10,804 nucleotides of DNA, from the NCBI GenBank assembly GCA_031268255.1, contig JAIRXO010000170.1, positions 1 through 10,804 on the forward strand, in the 5' to 3' direction. The position numbers were made by a program, and so were the translations under genes. The stretch comes from Spirochaetaceae bacterium. Its GTDB lineage: Bacteria > Spirochaetota > Spirochaetia > Treponematales > Breznakiellaceae. Under the pieces are notes generated by a model, which saw only the letters and a list, made by a program, of their open reading frames with translations, was not told the origin of the DNA and did no database searches. This document shows positions 7,646 through 10,804 of this stretch, in pieces; positions within the stretch are counted from its first letter, which is position 1; each line of letters begins with the position of its first letter.

Positions 7646-7675
7646 AGTATACCCAGGGAAGCGGTGCAGTGTAAA
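7646..7675 (-). promoter_or_regulatory. Promoter of the scpA operon
   Basis: On the minus strand TTTACA (7675-7670) and TATACT (7651-7646) are separated by 18 bases, a good housekeeping-sigma promoter lying in the gap between folK and scpA. The predicted RNA start falls within a base or two of the scpA ATG at 7637, so the message would be almost leaderless. I see no terminator between folK and this promoter, so readthrough from recA-folK is also possible. Confidence 0.6.
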
Positions 7676-7695
7676 GTAGATAGTAACCGAACTTT

Positions 7696-8187
7696 TCAGT
7701 CCACGCGCCTGACGCCCTGACCGGAAAGAGTCTTGAGCAGCGAACCATAGGCCAGGCCCGAATGGGGTTCTTTCGCGCTGTCGTCAAGTTCCAGCAGGGG
7801 GACCAGGGCAAAGGCCCGTTCCCTGAGCCGGGGATGGGGGATTTCGAGCAGCGGGGGATTATGTATGACGCGGCTACCGAACAGCAGTATATCAATGTCC
7901 AGGGTGCGTTCTCCCCAGCGCCGTTCGGCGCTCCGCTTCCTGCCGTGTTTTTTTTCTATGGCCTGAACCAGGGCGAGAAGGTCTTCGGGCGGGGCGGCGT
8001 AGAAACCTTCGGCAACGGTATTGAGAAAAAGGCCCTGGTCTTTAACATAGAGGGGCTCCGTCTCGTAAAAGGAAGCGGCCCTGAAACCATCCAGGGACAG
8101 GGAAAGTTCCTCAAGGGCCGCTTCAAGCACGGCACGGCGGTCCCCGAGGTTTGAGCCAAGACCCAGAAAGACTTTTTCGCCGTTCAG
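7696..8187 (-). CDS. folK: 6-hydroxymethyl-7,8-dihydropterin pyrophosphokinase, probable CTG start
   Basis: FolK transfers pyrophosphate from ATP to hydroxymethyl-dihydropterin in folate synthesis. The frame encodes the conserved N-terminal strand VFLGLGSNLGDR (residues 6-17 in my numbering), then FYETEPLYVKDQGLFLN, RWGERTLDIDILLFG and IPHPRLRERAFALVPLLEL, which cover the pterin, ATP and metal sites. The first ordinary start, GTG at 8130, would remove the essential GLGSNLGD segment. Upstream of it no ATG, GTG or TTG exists in this frame through recA's end. The CTG at 8187-8185 gives MNGEKVFLGLGSNLG, 163 residues, the normal size and N-terminal length of the family. This CTG overlaps the recA stop as CTGA, and a GGAAG lies seven bases upstream, so coupled re-initiation is likely. 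The identity is secure; the start is inferred. Confidence 0.88.
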   Translation of the reverse strand: MNGEKVFLGLGSNLGDRRAVLEAALEELSLSLDGFRAASFYETEPLYVKDQGLFLNTVAEGFYAAPPEDLLALVQAIEKKHGRKRSAERRWGERTLDIDILLFGSRVIHNPPLLEIPHPRLRERAFALVPLLELDDSAKEPHSGLAYGSLLKTLSGQGVRRVD

Positions 8188-9602
8188 AAAAGGTCTTCCG
8201 ACGAGACAGTCTTGTTTTTGGAACCGGGCGGACGGCCCCGGTGCCGGGTCTCCTCGTTTTTGAGTTCTATACCCGCCGCACTCTGGGGCCGCACGGGAGA
8301 CGCGGGATTCTGAACCGGAACCGCGGCCTGAGAGACTGCCGCCCCTTGATACGGCGCCTCAGGAGCCGCGGCCTGTGCCGCGGTTTGGGCCACCGCCGGT
8401 TCCCGGACCGGGCTTTGGGCAGCAGCCGGCTCCTGAGCGGCTGCCGGCCCTTGATACGGCGCGTCAGGGGCTGCCGGCCCCTGGACCGGACTTTGAGCGG
8501 CAACTGGTCTTTGCGCCGGAGCGTTTTGTCCCGCTGGGGCGGGAACGGCGTTCCGGTCGGGGAACATGATGATCCTCAGCCTGCCTTCAATATCGGAAAC
8601 CAGTTGGGGATTGACGGCAAGGAATTCCTTGGCGTTGTCCCTGCCCTGGCCTATTTTTTCCTCGCCGTAGGCAAACCACGCGCCCTTTTTGTCAATGATT
8701 TCGTATTTTACCGCCGCGTCAAGGAGGCTTCCTATGGCGGATATGCCCTTGCCAAACATGAGTTCCAGTTCAACCTTGCGGAAAGGCGGGGCTACCTTGT
8801 TTTTGACCACCTTGACCCTGACCCTGTTGCCCACGGCGTCGGCGTCGCCCTTTTCCATGGTTTCCATTTTTCGTACTTCAAGGCGTATTGACGCGTAGAA
8901 TTTGAGGGCATTGCCGCCGGTGGTTGTTTCGGGATTGCCGAACATGATGCCTATCTTCATGCGTATCTGGTTGATAAAGACAAGGAGTGTCCTTGATTTG
9001 CTTATGGTGGCGGTGAGTTTGCGCAGCGCCTGGCTCATGAGCCGCGCCTGGAGTCCCATGTGGGCGTCGCCCATGTCGCCGTCAATCTCCGCCTGGGGGG
9101 TCAGGGCGGCCACAGAATCCACCACTATTACATCCACCGCACCTGAACGGACCAGGCTCTCGGTAATTTCCAGCGCCTGTTCGCCTGAATCGGGCTGGGA
9201 AACCCATAAATCGTCAATATTGACTCCGAGATTCCTGGCGTATACCGGGTCCAGGGCATGTTCGGCATCCACAAAGGCCGCTATACCGCCCGCTTTCTGG
9301 GCCTCCGCAATGGCGTGAAGGGCCAGCGTGGTCTTGCCTGAGGACTCAGGACCGTAAATTTCGATGATTCTCCCCCGGGGATAGCCGCCTATGCCCAGGG
9401 CCTCGTCAAGAAGTATGGAACCTGATGATATGGTTTCCAGGCCCGCGGCGCTTGAATTGGTTCCCAGCTTGATGAGGGAACCGCTTCCGAACTGTTTTTC
9501 TATCTGAAGCCTCGCGGCTTCCAGGGCTTTTTCTTTTTCTTCGGCTGTCGCCGCCTTGGTCCCGTTTCCCCGAAACTCCGGGGTTTCGCTTGATTTTGCC
9601 AC
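8184..9602 (-). CDS. recA: RecA recombinase with long Ala/Pro/Gln tail and C-terminal AT-hook
   Basis: RecA forms filaments on single-stranded DNA and drives strand exchange and repair. The core is complete: Walker A GPESSGKT (84-91), VDAEHALDP (111-119), Walker B VIVVDSVAALTP (158-169), loop 2 with FGNPETTTGGNALKFYASIR (221-240), and the C-terminal domain ending near RIIMFPD (343-349). The 472 residues far exceed the usual 350. Residues 350-445 are rich in Ala, Pro and Gln with internal repeats (AAQSPV twice, APYQG twice), and residues 453-465 read RHRGRPPGSKNKT, an AT-hook. The tail is in frame with no break. The start is GTG at 9602, with GGAGG five bases before it; no better start is near. 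The gene diverges from prs, and its stop overlaps folK. The tail's function is unknown; added DNA binding is inferred from the AT-hook. Confidence 0.95.
   Translation of the reverse strand: MAKSSETPEFRGNGTKAATAEEKEKALEAARLQIEKQFGSGSLIKLGTNSSAAGLETISSGSILLDEALGIGGYPRGRIIEIYGPESSGKTTLALHAIAEAQKAGGIAAFVDAEHALDPVYARNLGVNIDDLWVSQPDSGEQALEITESLVRSGAVDVIVVDSVAALTPQAEIDGDMGDAHMGLQARLMSQALRKLTATISKSRTLLVFINQIRMKIGIMFGNPETTTGGNALKFYASIRLEVRKMETMEKGDADAVGNRVRVKVVKNKVAPPFRKVELELMFGKGISAIGSLLDAAVKYEIIDKKGAWFAYGEEKIGQGRDNAKEFLAVNPQLVSDIEGRLRIIMFPDRNAVPAPAGQNAPAQRPVAAQSPVQGPAAPDAPYQGPAAAQEPAAAQSPVREPAVAQTAAQAAAPEAPYQGAAVSQAAVPVQNPASPVRPQSAAGIELKNEETRHRGRPPGSKNKTVSSEDLF
8192..8553 (-). repeat. Repetitive, low-complexity coding segment of the RecA tail
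   Basis: This DNA encodes the Ala/Pro/Gln-rich RecA tail. It contains imperfect direct repeats visible at the base level: a 21-base element around CTTGATACGGCGC at 8343-8363 recurs at 8448-8468 with one mismatch (105 bases apart), and GGACCGG[G/A]CTTTG at 8405 recurs at 8483 (78 bases apart). Both spacings are multiples of three, so copies can be gained or lost without breaking the frame. This suggests growth by slippage or unequal recombination. Confidence 0.7.
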
Positions 9603-9646
9603 CTTATCCTCCCCTCTCTATACGGCCTCGGCATGTATTGTGCTTC

Positions 9647-9675
9647 AGTATACACGAAAAAAAAAAACAGGTATA
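9647..9675 (-). promoter_or_regulatory. recA promoter, overlapping the prs promoter
   Basis: On the minus strand TATACT (9652-9647) is a good -10. The -35 at 17 bases upstream (9675-9670) is TATACC, only 3 of 6 matches to TTGACA, but an 11-base A/T tract lies between the elements. The predicted RNA start near 9640 leaves a leader of about 38 bases with a strong GGAGG ribosome site, unlike the prs side. No match to a known LexA box is seen. Confidence 0.5.
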
Positions 9676-9677
9676 CT
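9649..9677 (+). promoter_or_regulatory. prs promoter, probable leaderless transcript
   Basis: TATACA (9649-9654, 4 of 6 matches to a -35) and TATACT (9672-9677) are 17 bases apart. The prs ATG follows the -10 by only eight bases, so RNA synthesis should begin at or just before the start codon. No Shine-Dalgarno sequence lies between them. The layout is the same as at scpA. Confidence 0.55.
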
Positions 9678-9685
9678 CTTGAAAT

Positions 9686-10789
9686 ATGGAATGTCGTTTT
9701 GCCCTTACCTCAACGCGTTCGATGAAGTGTTACGCTTCCCAGGTGGTGGAACACTTAAAAAAATTCCCCAGTTTTTCAACCCTTTCCGGGGATATTGACC
9801 ATGTCAACAACCTTGAGGTAGACCGTTTCGCCGACGGCGAAATGGAAGTAACCGTGTCCGCTTCCCTGCGGGGCAAGGATGTTTTTCTTTTTACAAGCTG
9901 CGCGCGGAACGAGGCCGGTATTCCGGTGGAAGAGGCCAAAATTGAACTGTACCACGCCGTTGACGCCCTCAAGCGCGCCCAGGCGAACAGCATCCTCGTC
10001 TTTGAGCCTTTTATCTCGTCGTCCCGTTCGGACAGAACAATACGGAGGAGTTCCGTCGGCCTCTGGATACACCTCAAAACCCTGACCAGCCTGGGAACAG
10101 ACCATATACTGACCTACCAATTGCACTCGGACAAGTCCAAATCCATGCTTGATCCCACAGTAGCCTACCTGGAGGATATTCCCGCCCTGACCCTCTTAAA
10201 GAGAAGGCTCTGCGATGTATACATCAAGGATATTGAAACCCTGAAAAACTTTGTCCGCCCCAACTGGGCTTTTTGCTCTGTTGACGCCGGCGGGGAAAAG
10301 CTGGCCCGGCGTTTTGCCAACGCCTTTATGGCTCCCCTGGTAGTGGCCCATAAACAGCGGGATTATTCAAAGCCCAATACCATTGAGTCGGTAAACATAC
10401 TTTCAGCCGAACCCCTCAAGGGAAAGGTACTGTGGATAATCGACGACATGATTGATACGGCAGGTTCGGTGGAAAGCCTCATCCTCGCCCTGGAAAAGCA
10501 CCAGCCCGCCGAGGTCAACATTGCCGCTGTTCACGCCCTTTTTTCCGATCCCGCGCTGGAAAGGCTGACAAAACTCAGCAGCCAGGGCTTCCTCAACCGT
10601 ATTGTCGTAACCGATACGGTACTCTGCCCCGACATGCTCCCCAAGGAGCTTCCCCTGCTGGAAGTCGTTCCTTCGGTGGAACTCAGCGCCCAGATCATAG
10701 GAACCCTGGTTACGGAAAACCCCCTGGGGAAAATTCTTGAGTCCTTTAACGCCGAGCGTTACCTCAATAAGCCCAGGCTGATTATATAG
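9686..10789 (+). CDS. prs: Ribose-phosphate pyrophosphokinase (PRPP synthetase)
   Basis: The enzyme makes PRPP from ribose 5-phosphate and ATP for purine, pyrimidine, His, Trp and NAD synthesis. Visible features in the 367 residues: the RFADGEMEV segment (47-55, the usual RFSDGE), ELYHAVDALKRA (88-99), R-S-D-R (114-117, the usual RQDR), the nucleotide-site His147 in YQLHSDKS, SVDAGGEKLARRFA (198-211), K223 and R225 of the catalytic loop, and the PRPP-binding loop IIDDMIDTAGS (251-261). The frame is somewhat longer than the common 310-330 residues, and several motifs diverge from enterobacterial Prs, with TYQLHSDKSKSML replacing the usual DLHA-x-QIQGFF. A related PRPP synthetase-like protein with altered activity therefore cannot be fully excluded. 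I use the ATG at 9686, since Met13 (9722) would cut into the first strand. It is divergent from recA. Confidence 0.85.
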   Translation: MECRFALTSTRSMKCYASQVVEHLKKFPSFSTLSGDIDHVNNLEVDRFADGEMEVTVSASLRGKDVFLFTSCARNEAGIPVEEAKIELYHAVDALKRAQANSILVFEPFISSSRSDRTIRRSSVGLWIHLKTLTSLGTDHILTYQLHSDKSKSMLDPTVAYLEDIPALTLLKRRLCDVYIKDIETLKNFVRPNWAFCSVDAGGEKLARRFANAFMAPLVVAHKQRDYSKPNTIESVNILSAEPLKGKVLWIIDDMIDTAGSVESLILALEKHQPAEVNIAAVHALFSDPALERLTKLSSQGFLNRIVVTDTVLCPDMLPKELPLLEVVPSVELSAQIIGTLVTENPLGKILESFNAERYLNKPRLII

Positions 10790-10795
10790 GGGCGT

Positions 10796-10804
10796 ATGCG
10801 GTCT
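10796..10804 (+). CDS. Possible start of a downstream gene, cut by the window end
   Basis: Six bases after the prs stop codon an ATG appears, with AGGGG three to eight bases before it and overlapping the prs stop. Only three codons are inside the window, so nothing can be said about the product. The close spacing would make it part of the prs operon. Confidence 0.3.

Larger units (their letters stand above)
9647..9677. repeat. Perfect inverted repeat AGTATAC/GTATACT around an 11-A tract
   Basis: AGTATAC (9647-9653) and GTATACT (9671-9677) are exact inverted copies separated by 17 bases that include an A11 run (9657-9667). Each arm contains the outward-facing -10 of one divergent gene and lies at the -35 position of the other. 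The A-tract should bend the DNA. The arms could also be bound by a dimeric regulator; none is identified. Confidence 0.65.

Noticed and set aside
7638..7895. N-terminal extension of ScpA of 86 residues
   Set aside because: It covers the end of folK in another frame and the scpA promoter; ScpA proteins begin close to the FEGPLDLLL motif.
9641..9680. A LexA/SOS box in front of recA
   Set aside because: The GTATAC palindromes are reminiscent of the centre of an E. coli box, but the flanking CTG/CAG arms are not at the right spacing, and the hexamers are explained as -10 elements.

Overview
The window looks like chromosomal housekeeping DNA of a spirochaete, most likely a Treponema of moderate GC (the termite-gut treponemes would fit). 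The basis is the fusion of cytidylate kinase to ribosomal protein S1 in one polypeptide, which I recall as a treponemal trait, together with a Treponema-style 'CG-x-x-x-Y-x-Y-L' lipoprotein and the general protein style. No search was run, so the genus is an inference. Nine protein genes are supported. I see no RNA genes, insertion sequences, CRISPR arrays or prophage genes.

Layout. Eight genes lie on the minus strand and one on the plus strand. From right to left: prs (plus, 9686-10789) diverges from recA (minus, 8184-9602) across an 83-bp gap holding two overlapping promoters. folK follows recA and overlaps its stop codon. After a gap of about 60 bp with its own promoter comes a tight minus-strand cluster: scpA, scpB, an RluB-type pseudouridine synthase, the cmk-rpsA fusion, a GAF/AAA+/Fis sigma-54 activator, a membrane-anchored TPR protein and a lipoprotein. 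Gaps in this cluster are 10 to 27 bp, or the genes overlap, so it is probably one operon. The last 149 bases on the left are AT-rich and hold no supported gene.

How the genes fit together. prs makes PRPP; folK works in folate synthesis; recA does recombination and repair; scpA/scpB are the non-SMC subunits of condensin; the Rlu enzyme modifies rRNA; cmk recycles CMP and S1 recruits mRNA to the ribosome. The operon therefore links chromosome upkeep, ribosome function and nucleotide supply. The regulator and the two envelope proteins at its end are less clearly related.

What stands out. (1) RecA carries a tail of about 120 residues, Ala/Pro/Gln-rich with internal repeats, ending in an HMGA-like AT-hook. 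(2) folK has no ATG, GTG or TTG start that would keep its conserved N-terminus; the natural start is a CTG overlapping the recA stop. (3) prs and scpA both show the arrangement GGTATACT-N8-ATG without a Shine-Dalgarno sequence, which suggests leaderless mRNAs. (4) The recA/prs promoters form a perfect inverted repeat in which each -10 lies in the other's -35 region, around an 11-A tract. (5) A good internal ribosome binding site sits exactly at the Cmk/S1 junction and could give free S1. (6) The sigma-54 activator has GAFTDA in place of GAFTGA.
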